A model generated the notes under the pieces. That model was not told where the DNA came from and searched no databases. It worked only from the letters and a program-made list of their open reading frames with translations. Positions 51,850 to 63,450 of a stretch of 64,000 nt of DNA are shown piece by piece. Within the stretch, counting starts at the first letter, position 1, and the number at the start of each line of letters is the position of its first letter. The position numbers and the translations under genes are program-made. The DNA lies in assembly GCA_030549335.1 (NCBI GenBank), contig JAUKPH010000017.1, positions 9,757,501-9,821,500 of the forward strand, given 5' to 3'. The stretch is from Pontederia crassipes (Eukaryota; Streptophyta; Magnoliopsida; Commelinales; Pontederiaceae).

Positions 51850-52980
51850 CCACAATCAAAGTTTCAGGATATATTAGAGGCTTGTCACTCATCTCCATAT
51901 GGTGAACATAGTGCCACACAGAAGACTGCTGCCAAGGTCCTACAAGCTGGTTTCTTTTGGCCCAGCCTATTCAGAGATGCCCACTTATATGTGAAAAGTT
52001 GTGATGAATGCCAAAGGGCAGGCTCTATCTCAAGAAGAAATGAAATGCCTCAGCAAGGAATTCTGGAGGTTGAGATATTTGATGTATGGGGCATTGACTA
52101 CATGGGTCCATTTCCTATCTTATATGGTTTCAAGTTTATCTTATTGGCTGTGGACTATGTATCTAAATGGATAGAAGCCATCCCTACCATATCTGCTGAT
52201 TCCAGGGCTATGGTCAAGCTGTTCAAGGAGATAATCTTCCCAAGATTTGGAATCCCAAGGGTGGTCATAAGTGATGGAGGGAGCCACTTTATTGAAAAAT
52301 GCTTTGAGAACCTCCTAAGTAAATATGGAGTTAAGCATAAAGTTTTCACTGCCTACCACCCTCAAACCAATGGCCAAGCAGAGATATAAAATAGGGAGAT
52401 AAATGCCATATTGGAGAAAATGATTTCATTAACAAGGAAGGATTGGAGTTTGAAGCTTAATAAAGCTCTTTGGGCATACAGGACAGCATATAAAACCCCA
52501 ATAGGCATCTCTCCCTACAAACTGGTTTATGGAAAGACATGTTATCTTCCAATTGAGTTGAAACATAAAGCCTATTGGACAGTCAAGGCACTCAATTTTG
52601 ATATGCATGCATGTGGACAGAAGAGGCTTCTACAAATTGATGAGTTGGATGAGATTAGGCTTAATGCCTATCATAATTCAGAATTCTACAAAGAGAGACC
52701 AAAAGATGGCATGATAGCAGGATTCTGAAAAAGGATTTCAAAGTAGGAGATCTTGTGTTGCTATTCAATTCTAGGCTCAACTTATTCCTTGAAAAGTTAA
52801 AATCAAGATGGAGTGGACCCTTCAAAGTCCACAAGGTTTATCCTTTTGGGGTTGTGGATCTTCTGAACGACAAAGATGATATATTCAAGGTCAATGGATA
52901 GAGGTTGAAGTTGTACAACCCCACTGCCATGGATTCAACAAAGGAGGTGCTGAACTTGGAAGATTTGCCTAGCTGAATTC
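51850..52980 (+). pseudogene. Integrase remnant of the Athila-type element
   Basis: Zinc-binding HHCC region (YGEHSATQKT ... CDECQRAG), catalytic-core marks VWGIDYMGPF and VISDGGSHF, and AYHPQTNGQAE at about 52,350-52,385. The C-terminal part contains PYKLVYGK and a degenerate tail to about 52,975. Broken. Confidence 0.88.
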
Positions 52981-54448
52981 AAGTAGAAAAATGTCCAGCC
53001 TAAGACACTAAAGCAGGGCACTTCTTGGGAGGTAACCCAAGTCATTTTCTACCTAATCTTTTCTATTTTGCAGCAATAAGTCAAGGAGGAATTAGATCAA
53101 TCCACAAATTGGCAATTAGGGAGTACCCCTACCCTCATTTTTCATTTTTCTCACTGAAATCCCAATGATAACTGATATAATCTTTTCTCTCATGCTGATA
53201 TCATCATATTATTATCTGAATCATCATGCATATCAGTTATCCCAATCCACCTTAGCTGAATTTCAGTGCAGATTTAGTGAATTTCAATGCCTTGTTGAAT
53301 TGTGAACTCTAAAAACCTGATATTGAATACCCCACTGATCTCTCTTGTTTCTCTGCAGGATTGGTTGAAATTCATGAAGAATGGATCACCCTAAGCTCCT
53401 GATTGAGATGCAAGAACCATTGGAAGGGATCAAATGCACAATTCCATCAATTTCATACTCTCCCAACCCTCTCCCTTGCCTCTCTTTCCCAACACTGTGG
53501 ACAGTGTTGAAGCTAAGCTTGGGGGAGGAAACCTGGTGCTTTTCTAACCCTTACACCACGTTTTCAATTTATTTTAATGTTTATATCATCAATTACCACT
53601 AGGTTATCATTGTTTGAACAAGTTATCACTCGGTTATAACTAGTTATCACTATTCGAGTCCAATTCAAGTCTTGCCTTTATTTTGACTCTAAAATGGGTG
53701 AAATACTTCATAGGACAGTTGGTACACTTTAATACCAAGTGGCCAACTTGGCCATTAGTCTTGTTGCTTTAATTGACATTACCAATTCAGATGCATTTGA
53801 ATTAATTTTCAACTGAAATTTTTTCTTTTTGTCGGTAACACTAGCTGACATTCATGGACTAATTGGAAAGTAGAAGATGTCTAGAAAGGAGTCAAGGATC
53901 TTGCTGCCATGTTAAATAGGAAATCTTGACTATTTGCATTTAAGGATTTAATCTATACTTGAGTTTGAACCATTGCTCACTTTATGAAACAGAATAGAAA
54001 AAGAAAAAGAAAAAAGGAAAAGTGAAAAGTTGCATTTTGCATTGCATGCATACATGAATAAAGAGAGTGAAAATTCCAAAAAGGAATCTCTCCTGAATAA
54101 AGCCAGGATTTTTATTCTGTGACCAGGATTTTTATTGCATCCTCATGAATAAAAGTAAGGTTTTCAAACCTGCTTGATTCATGAAGAGATTGATGTTTCA
54201 AACTTTTTAGTAAAGTTGACAATCCATGTAATCCAAATATGTTAGTACTTCTTTCATGGCTTAAATTTGTTTTAACCTTTGTGACTCCTCAGCTAGAATT
54301 TGGAAATTGGAAAAAATGGGATGGGATGTTAGCAAAGTGGGAAACTCATTTGGATCTTATTCAGCTGACTTTTCAATTCATTCGTGGATGGTAAATTCAA
54401 GTTTGTCCTTAAATTTTGAATATTTTGCTTGAGGACAAGCAAAAGGCT
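52981..54448 (+). other. 3' non-coding internal region of the Athila-type element
   Basis: About 1.5 kb between integrase and polypurine tract with no recognisable coding region or envelope-like frame. It holds a cluster of GTTATCA motifs (53,606-53,655) and an internal copy of the polypurine phrase at 53,512-53,528. Confidence 0.7.
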
Positions 54449-54463
54449 AAACTTGGGGGAGTT
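54449..54463 (+). other. Polypurine tract
   Basis: AAACTTGGGGGAGTT-type sequence directly before the 3' LTR, the expected second-strand primer. An internal copy, GCTAAGCTTGGGGGAGG, lies about 930 bp upstream. Confidence 0.8.
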
Positions 54464-57255
54464 TGATCACTAGCTTATCACTATAATTTTTTATCCCATT
54501 TTGGATGCATTTCACCCATATCGAGTCCCTTAATTGCCCAATTTTTGGCCAAATATGTTTGGAATGCATGGATTGTGATAACTAGTTGATCTTTCTCATT
54601 TTATACTTAATTCCATGTGCATAGAGGTTCTGAAATGCCAAAATCCATAAATATTTTAATTTCATGCCAAGTTATCATTTTTAGGACAAGTTATCACTCC
54701 TATATGTCAAGTTATCATTATTTTGAGTGAACTGATTTTCAATAATTTTCTTGCCCTAAATCCATTATTATCACGAATGAATCATATTTGGATGATCATA
54801 TCTCAACTTGTGCAAAATTTTAAATCCATTTGAACAAGTTATCATTTTCCAATGCCAAGTTATCGTTAAAGGACAAAACTATCATTTCGATATGCAAAAC
54901 TATCAAATCTTCACAAAGGCATTAATCAATCATTATATTATTGTCCTAACTCATTGCTGTTCAGATTTGATCACATTTGGATAACCACAACCAAAGTTAT
55001 GACAAGTTATCATTTTTAAGGCAATTAAGTTATCGTTTTGGCACCCAAGTTATCATTCCTATGAAATCTTATCCACATTTGATTTTTGACTTCATTCACG
55101 TGCCACCCTAATCCCTTTAATGCCTTTAATGCTCTGAACAATCCATATTTGAACATTTTACAAAATTTATGCAAAGTTATCATTTCCAGGTCTTCAAACT
55201 TATCATTTTCATTTACTGGTTTCACCCCTTCATAACACCAGATTTTATTTAATGTTGGAGCTGATCTTAGTAGACATGCTCACCCTTATCTGTTTATTTC
55301 CTATTTGAGGACTTTGATGTTTGGTGTTCTATCTCTTCTAGCAGGGAAGAATAAGTGCAAAAAGCTCAAAAAAGGTGGGGGGGGGACCACCTACTTTTGC
55401 TGTCTAAAAAAGCTGTCTTCTGCAGGAATTCCAGGACCAGGACACATGGAACAATCACATCACCATGGAACATGACACATATGTGCACATGACACATATA
55501 TAAGCTAGGGAAATTTTGGAGGAGAGGGGGCTGGCCATTGCAAGGTGTGGAGAAGGAAGCAAGGGTTTTGGAGTTGGAGCTGAAGTGCTACCTCTCGACA
55601 AGCTTGAATCCAAGATGATTTCCTTCTGTTCTTCACTATATTTTGTATCAAACTTTGTAATTATGAGGAGCTAAACTCCATGTCTCCTAGGATAGGGTAG
55701 TAGTCTAGATTAATTGTGGATGGATGTGGACATTTCTTATTTCCTGCACTGATTTCATAATTTCTGATTTTCTGATTCTTGATTCTGCATTCAGAACTCA
55801 TCTATTTCTGTCCTATTCTTGACATTGTATGATCTTGTTTATATCTACAACTGAGAGGTTGTTTTATGATCTGTTCTTGATTCAAAAATAAAATAAAAAC
55901 CAATGACAAGTTCTAGGTCCAAATCTGATTTAGGAATATGATTTTCATCTAATTTAGTTTCTGAACTACAATTCTGATTCCTGATTTGAGAAATCTGATG
56001 TCATTGTAAACCCCTCATTTCATTGGCTATTGAGAAGTAGATTAAGTGGGTTCTTCTTATTCAGAAATGTAGTAAGAGGCAATGACAACTCCCCTGAATC
56101 AATTCTGTAAGAGCATGCTAAGGTGATTTCTATTTTCCTGAATTCTTAACTTCCTGAATTCTGATTTTCTTAGTTAATTGAATCTGATTATCATTTGGGA
56201 ACTGATTTAATTGAACAACTGAGAGGTTATCATATGTCCCAATCTGGTTCAGAAATGAATTAAGAAAACTTGACATTTCATGATTCAATTCTATAATTAC
56301 CATTGGTTTTTCTGATTTTAATGAGTTGCTGATTTCTGGTTTCCTGAGTTTTGTGAAATCTGATTGCCTTGCTATTGTTAAACCTTTGAATCTATTAATC
56401 ACTGAGAAGTGAATTTTAAGGCTTCCTTGCTGTTCAGAGATGAACCAAGGAGCAATGCATGTGCTCAATTCCCTCATATGAATTAAGTGCTGATTTCTAT
56501 CCAATCCATTAATGGAAATGTGGATTTCATTTGAATTTGCAGCTGAGAGATTGATTTTAAATCTTCTTGTAGTTTAGAGATAAACCAAGGAGCATTTGCA
56601 TTAATATTGGATTGATTTCATCCCTGTTTAGTTGATTGAAGCATTCCTTTCATTTTCAGAATTTTATTGAATTTCCAAAAAATCAGCAAAGTGACTTGGA
56701 TTGAACATAATGATATCTTGATTTTTAATGGGGATCCTCTTCTAATTCAACTTGGCTAATAATTATATGACAATATATTGTTTAGTTCTGGTCTAATTGA
56801 GCTGTGAAAATAGCCATATTGAAGGTTGAATCAAATTTGACTAAAAAAGTGATAACTTGTCCATTTCCATCCATAATTAAATTAGATGAACCCCAATTCC
56901 TAGGAGAACCTTCCTCATTGATCGATAAACCCTTTTAGCCCTTAGTTAAGCATTTATAATTCAGTTTAGATAAGTTTCCAAAAGTCCAAAATTGGTTATC
57001 CTTTTTGGCACTTTTAAAAATCTGTTTTCATTTTCCTTCAATTTCTTGAATTTGTAACTTTAGTTAAGGCTAGTCTAGATTGTTTTAGGGAGTCTTTGGC
57101 TTTAAATCACTATGGATACGACATTTAGGATTACTACAATTGACCTGTGTACTGTAGTAGTGAGGTGAGTTAAGGAGTCAAACCAAAAATTAAAAAATCC
57201 GAATTTTGACCCCAAAATCATCAAGTTATCACTACACTCTTCAATATCACTATCA
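54464..57255 (+). repeat. 3' LTR of the Athila-type element (2,792 bp)
   Basis: Collinear with the 5' LTR over its full length, with scattered substitutions and a few small indels, and ending in the same CACTATCA, followed by the CATTC target-site duplication. Same subrepeats and TATA candidate. Confidence 0.95.
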
Positions 57256-57260
57256 CATTC
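57256..57260 (+). repeat. Target-site duplication CATTC (right)
   Basis: Matches 44,516-44,520. Confidence 0.95.
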
Positions 57261-60142
57261 CTTCCTTCAAGAAAAGAATACAATCCCGATATCTAGAAAA
57301 GATAATAGATAGTAGTGTATTTCCTAAATTCAGTTACATTGTAAGATAATCAATATATCAATAACTTGAACATTTGACAATTTCAAGAATTAAGCAATCA
57401 TAACTCGAGCTAATATTAGGTTTCAACACATAAATTAGGTCAATTGATTAGTGTTAGATTCCTAGCTAAACTATCTTGTCACCTTCTAGCTAGTCCTACA
57501 CATCCCAAAATTGATATAATATCATGGTCATAGTAGACCACTTATTCTAGTGTTAATCTTATCTTATCTAGAATTATATGAAAGGATGAGGTAGATAATA
57601 TCCAAACAATGAATATATACAATCAACATAAATTCAAATTATTTGAAGAAGCATTAATTAAACTTAGAACCCAATCCTTTCTATTATATACATTCCTCTC
57701 GTCAATAAAAGAATACAATCTTGATATCTAGAAAAGATCATATATAGTAGTCTATTTTGAAAATTTATTTATATTGTAAGATAGCCACGTCATCAATAAC
57801 TCGGATGATTGACAATTTCTAGTATTGGACAATCATAATTCTGATCAATATTAGGCTTTGACATAGAAACTAGGTCAATTCATTAATGTCATAATATGCC
57901 TAGCTAGTTTGCATCGTACACACTAGCTTGTCATCTTCTAGCTAGATCCTACACAACCCAAGATTCGTAACATATAAAGGTCATATTAGGCCTCTTATTC
58001 TAGGGTCAAACTTCTTTTGATCATCTAGAATTAAAGGAGTAGGTATATAGATAATATTCGAACAATGAAGATACACGATCAACTTATATCTAAATTAATT
58101 ATTTGAAAATGCATTAATGAAACTTAGAACTCAAATAAAGTTCATACTAACTCACCTCACAATTGAACATGTGATGATCTGTTTGCTATTGAAGAGCACA
58201 TTTACTTTAAGACTAAAAGCACAATATGATATTTAAGTCTCTTTATGATCTAAGAAGATTTATTTCTTGAGTGACCATGCCTTGTGGAGTTTAAGAATTC
58301 TTACATTTGACATGATTAAAAACATTACAAAGATATTTCATAATTGGAAAAAATGTATGAAGGGACAATTAATCATGTTTCCAATAACCTATGGGAAATG
58401 AAATAAATGAAATATCTTGCCATTGTGATTAGTTGTCAACAAATTATTCGATTATATGTATAATGATTTATTATAATAACAAAATAGATGAAATAAAATA
58501 TAATAGGTACATGTATATATATATGACAATCATCTTTGTTTTTATCTTCCTATTTCATAAGTGTTGGGGAAATGCTAGTGGTAGTGTCTCTACCTTTGGT
58601 AGTTTATTACTCCAAGTAAGATCCGTAGAATGATAGAACACAAATTATCTTAGGATTCTAATTAATTTTGACAATAGGAAGATGCAATTTTATGTGACTT
58701 TCACATACGATCTCATGGTAATATGAAAACATTTGCTATCTACTTTAAAGTGAAATTTTGTTATATTTTGATCACTAACTTTTCTTTAAACTTGGTGCGT
58801 TAATCATCATAACATGATAGATATTCGATGAACTCATAGTCTATAATAATCAAAATAATTTTACGATTTGGACAGGAAGATAAGTACATTTTTAGGAAAA
58901 TAACTATTTTCCCAATATTTTGCGATAAGTAAAATTTGACTTTTTTGCAAATAAATGGTTCCACAAAAATAATTAAAAATATTTCCATAAAAGGTTAGTG
59001 TGAGAGTTTGGATTATGACTACATAAAATGCTGAAAACATTTATTGAGAAGCAATTTCAAATTATTTTTGCAAGAATAATTTGTTGCAATGACTACAACA
59101 AGATCCTAAAGTCAGATGAAATATGTCGAGAATATGTTTGAGATTTTCTATGTAAAAAATGAAATATGTATTTGCTCTACAATTAATGTTGCCATTTCTC
59201 TCTATTAGATTCTAAACCAATCTTGTAATGAAAACTTATTTAATCGTCCTATTGATATATTGAGAATCCATACGGCTTTAACCCGACGTTGGGACTCTTC
59301 TTCTAAAGTAAATCTCAAACTAAGCAACATATCGCTCATAAGAAACAACTAGAAAATAATTATTTCATTTAAAAATAGTATACTTCCATCATTACTATAT
59401 TAATTTTATATCTCGCTTTGTATGTTGAGGTTCACGTCAAGCATTAGGCAAGAAGACTATGTCTCATTTTGTCTTTTTATCTTATGTCTTAAAAATTATC
59501 GAATATAATGAACCAAGGTCTATAGATTGGGATACATCATCATTTTGTCATTATTTTGCACATTTATGAATTTCTAAGTATACGTTATTGTCAATGGTCA
59601 ATGTCACAAACAACTTATGGAAACAATTTACATTAATTAGTTTATATTAATACATTCTATCTTTGTTTCCTGTCAAAATATTAGTCTTGTTCTAAAAGAA
59701 ATTCTTTTATGCTATGCAGTATTTTATTGATCCGATATTTAATAAGAGACGCGATCTAAGAGAGAAGTCTTAGAGTTCCATGGCATACTAATGAAGTTAC
59801 AATTGTACTCAAAAAATTATATGCATTTCTTTTTCCTTGCTAAAGCTTGCATTTTCGCTGACTATGAAAGTTATAAGGATATTTTTCTTAGTTATTTAAA
59901 TAAATTCCTAATTATTTCTTAGCATTTTGTCATTCAAATGTTGCATATGGTTATCTACAAGAAGACAAGTTGGAACTATTGAGACATGTACGGGAATTGC
60001 AAAAGCAAGAAAAAGGGAAAATGATATGTGAAGAAGATGAAAGTAATGTTTGTTCCTTACATAATCTTTTATTTAATTTAATTTGTTTCACTATATTCTT
60101 GCTCTTATTAATCTATCAATTATTTCTTTCAAGAATTGATTG
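57261..60142 (+). other. Right part of D3, non-coding
   Basis: Collinear with 31,557-34,577 at about 90% by eye. It holds the counterpart of the possible small exon (59,962-60,055). Otherwise AT-rich with nothing recognised. Confidence 0.7.
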
Positions 60143-60354
60143 ACTCTTCTTCCTGCATATCTCTGATAGAGCCTTTAATGGATAAGCTAAACTGCCTTTG
60201 TGTTAAAATTTACATGCACAATTACTTTACATTTATATGATAATAGTTTTGAAAGAAAATTGTAATATTTTATGTCGATATCAAGGACTTCCCAAATGCC
60301 TCCAATGTTCAAGGTGATTACTAAAGGATTTGGTGTGCTAATGATCACAAGCGA

Positions 60355-60542
60355 CTTGCTTAGGCAAATGGAAGGTATGCATACATACATATAAATGTTC
60401 AAGATCCTTTTATACATGATTTACTAGGATTAATGTTGAATGATTCATTTGTCTATGAATTTGTGTATGACAAAAAATCTTCTATGGATGTCTAATGTAT
60501 ACACATGCACTCATGTAGCTTATATATACATCAAAATATGCT

Positions 60543-60578
<36 letters not shown>

Positions 60579-61310
60579 CTTGTCACAAAATGGACTTTTT
60601 TCATTCTAAGAATCTTATGTTTATAAGGAGGTTTGAAAACAAGATGTGTAAAGTACTTCTTTTTTGACAAACCTTTTTACATTGGTATATTAATGAATTC
60701 ACAACAACCCATAAATAAAACATGAGTAAGAAGATGATAAATTTGCAAAAGATATGCTCTATAACTAAGGAATAAACTATGAGAAAAATGAGAATGACAT
60801 TGAGATGATGTAGAAAATTACACTTGCTTAAGCAAATGGAAGGTATGCATGTGTGTGTGTGTGTGTGTTGTGTGTGTGTATGTATTCAAGATTTTTTTAT
60901 ACATGATTCACTAGGATCTTAAGTGATTCATTTGCCTAAGAATTTGTTTACGTTAAAAAATCTTCTATGAATGTATAATATGATACATTTTTTTCTTGTA
61001 CCAAAGTGTACACATGCACTCATGTAGCTAATATATACATCAAAATATGCTTATACATACATAATATTCTTGTCACAATATGGACTTTTTTCATTCCAAG
61101 AATCTTATGTTTATAAGGAGGTTTGAAACCAAAATGGGTAAAGCAATTATTTTGTGTGCTTATTTTTCTTTTTTGACAAACTTTTTTACATTGATATATT
61201 AATAGATTCACAAAAACCCATAAAGAAAACATGAGTAAGAGGATGATAAATTTTCAAAAGATATGCTCTTTAACTTCGGAATAAACTATGAGAAAAAAAA
61301 ATGAGAATGG
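60355..61310 (+). repeat. Local tandem duplication of ~465 bp (two units)
   Basis: 60,355-60,820 and 60,825-61,310 are collinear, sharing GCAAATGGAAGGTATGCAT, the phrase ACACATGCACTCATGTAGCT (60,500 and 61,010), CTTGTCACAA-ATGGACTTTT and AAAACATGAGTAAGA. Unit 1 contains a (TA)n run (60,546-60,575). Unit 2 contains a (GT)n run (60,850-60,885) and a small insertion. Confidence 0.85.
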
Positions 61311-63220
61311 CTAAATATTGTGGATACAAATTATTGAATTGTAATTAATCATTAAAATAATAATAAAATAAAATTAGGAAACATAATATAAATAAAGAAT
61401 CCATAATCCCATCTGAGATAATTAATTGCATATAAAGTTTAGATCATACACATATAATTATAACAATAGTAGTTATTATTATATTACCAATAGTAAACAT
61501 TAAACAATTAGTTATTATAGCAACATCAAAAGGGATGATAAATATCTTGTATGGATAGTTTTTGTTATAAAAAAAAGAAAGGGATTGGAAGAGACTGCAA
61601 TGCATAGTCATGAAAAATTCACAATACATGATTTTATTATAAACTATGAAAATCTAACCATGAAAATTATATAAAAAATTTGATTAGAAAAAAATTCAAA
61701 ATAATCAATTCGATAAAGTATATGTTAAATGATATATATTTTATATCATATTAATTACAAAGTGCTTAAAAGCTAACATCAATATTAGTGGGACAAGTTG
61801 AACCCATAGCTTGTGATGATGGCTCACTCTTGAACGAAATGCATTTTAGTTTAGGACATGCTTCTTGAGGTACGTTTCGATGCTATGGATTTTATAAATG
61901 TTCTTGCTTTATTATAATATGATTTCTTGATAGTTTAATATTCACTATTTTATTATTTTTCATTCAATTATTATTTTTGTATGCTTTACATGTCATTTAC
62001 CTTTTTCTTGACATAGGTAAAGACAACATATGCATAAGGGAGGAAGAATTTGCAAATGCGCACATGGATGAAAGAAGTTAAGCAAAAAAAAAAAAAAAAT
62101 CAAAGAGGAAAACTAGATCATTTTACATAAATTGAAGAAATTAAACATTACTTGGGTTATGCTTTATTATCTCAAATATTTAGATATAGTAAAAAATAGG
62201 TTATAGTATAAAGTTTTATATTAGAAATGTACAAAGGTAGTCCCTTGTCTCATCCTTCTAGTAAAAATCAAATCATTCTCTTGCATATGTTGCCCCAGAA
62301 AATTTGAGAATTCTTTACCTTTTCCAGTTGATTGAAAGATATACATATTGAATGACTATGAAGTGTCAAGATGTGCAATGCAACAGGTGAGTTTTTCTCT
62401 TAATATAATTGATTTGTTTACTTACTATGAGAATAAATAAGACATAAAATTTATTAGCACATTGCACACATATTGTTTATCATACAAATGTGGCACATGC
62501 ATTCGATGAATAAACAATTTATCTTTTATACTTTGCACTGGAAAAACTTATAACAAGTGTAATGATTTTATGCTAATAACATAATGTTTGTGACACATGT
62601 TAAAAAAGTTTTCTTAAGATTTTTTTTGTGATTAACTACATGTGTTATGCTTCTATTATCTATTAACGAAATTTCCATTTATCTTGACACTTTGGCACTA
62701 CGCTCCTCACCGACGTCAGAGGGGTGGGGGTGTCGTCCCCTTACTTTGTATTTTTATTAATTTTTTATATTATTTATTATTTGTTTGTATTATTTTATGT
62801 TACATCACGTCATAATTGAGGAATTATCTATTAGCGGTTAGAAGGATAACATGTGCGAAGAAAATAAAGTTTGAAGATAATCTAGTTACAAGTTAAAATT
62901 GAAAGCTCTTAAGTAATCACACTCAAAATTAGGGATGATTCACGTAATTTAAGGAGGGGGGAGTGGAAATTTCTCATGATTTGATTACTGCTTCTACTAA
63001 ATGCAATATATTAATATGCCTTTTATAAATGATGGAAGGTTTCAACTTCAACGTAAGAAGTTGATGTCAAATGTGCCCCTTAATTTCAAAGGTCGAATTT
63101 TGCTCCTTTTCACAAATATTGCACCTATGTCCCAAGGATGCATCTTAATGCAAAAGAAGCATCCCTTAATTAATGAGAGCTAGTATTATGGATTGAATTT
63201 TATAATTGTAATTTTTCAGA
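61311..63220. other. AT-rich intergenic DNA, no gene seen
   Basis: Short AT-rich frames only. A GC-richer patch at about 62,697-62,745 (CTCCTCACCGACGTCAGAGGGG) stands out but is not recognised. Poly-A runs near 62,083. Confidence 0.6.
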
Positions 63221-63230
63221 TTTATTTATT
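63221..63230 (-). terminator. Putative poly(A) signal of the chitinase gene
   Basis: On the minus strand this reads AATAAATAAA, two overlapping AATAAA signals about 220 bp after the stop codon, a plausible 3' UTR length. Confidence 0.5.
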
Positions 63231-63450
63231 TTGCTTGCGTTTGTACGTGGAGTCGAACACGGGAAAGATTTCCAGGTCACCTACAAACTTTATAATTCCA
63301 TGGCCCCAACTCCAAGGGAATGCACACACTTATTTGAACGCGCTCAAAAACAAGTTTAAGCAAGTACATGATCGGAGAATCACATCACACACGGACACAG
63401 TGACAGGTGAGCATGCGCAACTGACGATCAAACGAATTACAGAAAGACTA

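Larger units (their letters stand above)
44521..57255 (+). mobile_element. Athila-type Ty3/gypsy LTR retrotransposon, 12.7 kb, structurally complete but broken
   Basis: Flanked by CATTC repeats and bounded by long LTRs (44,521-47,315 and 54,464-57,255), both TG...CA. Order inside: tRNA-Asp primer site, gag, protease, reverse transcriptase, RNase H, integrase, a ~1.5-kb 3' non-coding stretch, polypurine tract. Polymerase motifs such as SEWVSPVQVVPKKGG and GWRMCIDFRKLNKATRKDHF are typical of the Athila lineage. No envelope-like frame is recognised. The coding region carries roughly ten breaks, so it is a fossil copy. The two LTRs look about 96-98% alike by eye, suggesting an age of order 1-2 million years under a commonly used plant rate. 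It inserted into D3 after the segmental duplication. Confidence 0.95.
34578..60142 (+). repeat. Tandem segmental duplication, copy D3 (with nested insertions)
   Basis: Second copy of the D2 segment, enlarged by a 12.7-kb Athila-type element (44,521-57,255), a LINE tail (37,752-37,860) and about 3.5 kb that D2 lost between alpha and beta units. It lacks about 300 bp near 35,207 that D1 and D2 retain, and has a local duplication of GGAGTGGCAGCTCCTTCTTG (35,212 and 35,288). Similarity to D2 is about 99% in the first ~1.5 kb but only about 88-92% in the gene region and at the right end. Confidence 0.88.

Noticed and set aside
52981-54448. Envelope-like gene in the Athila-type element
   Set aside because: No open frame of useful length, signal sequence or membrane segment is visible in this part.
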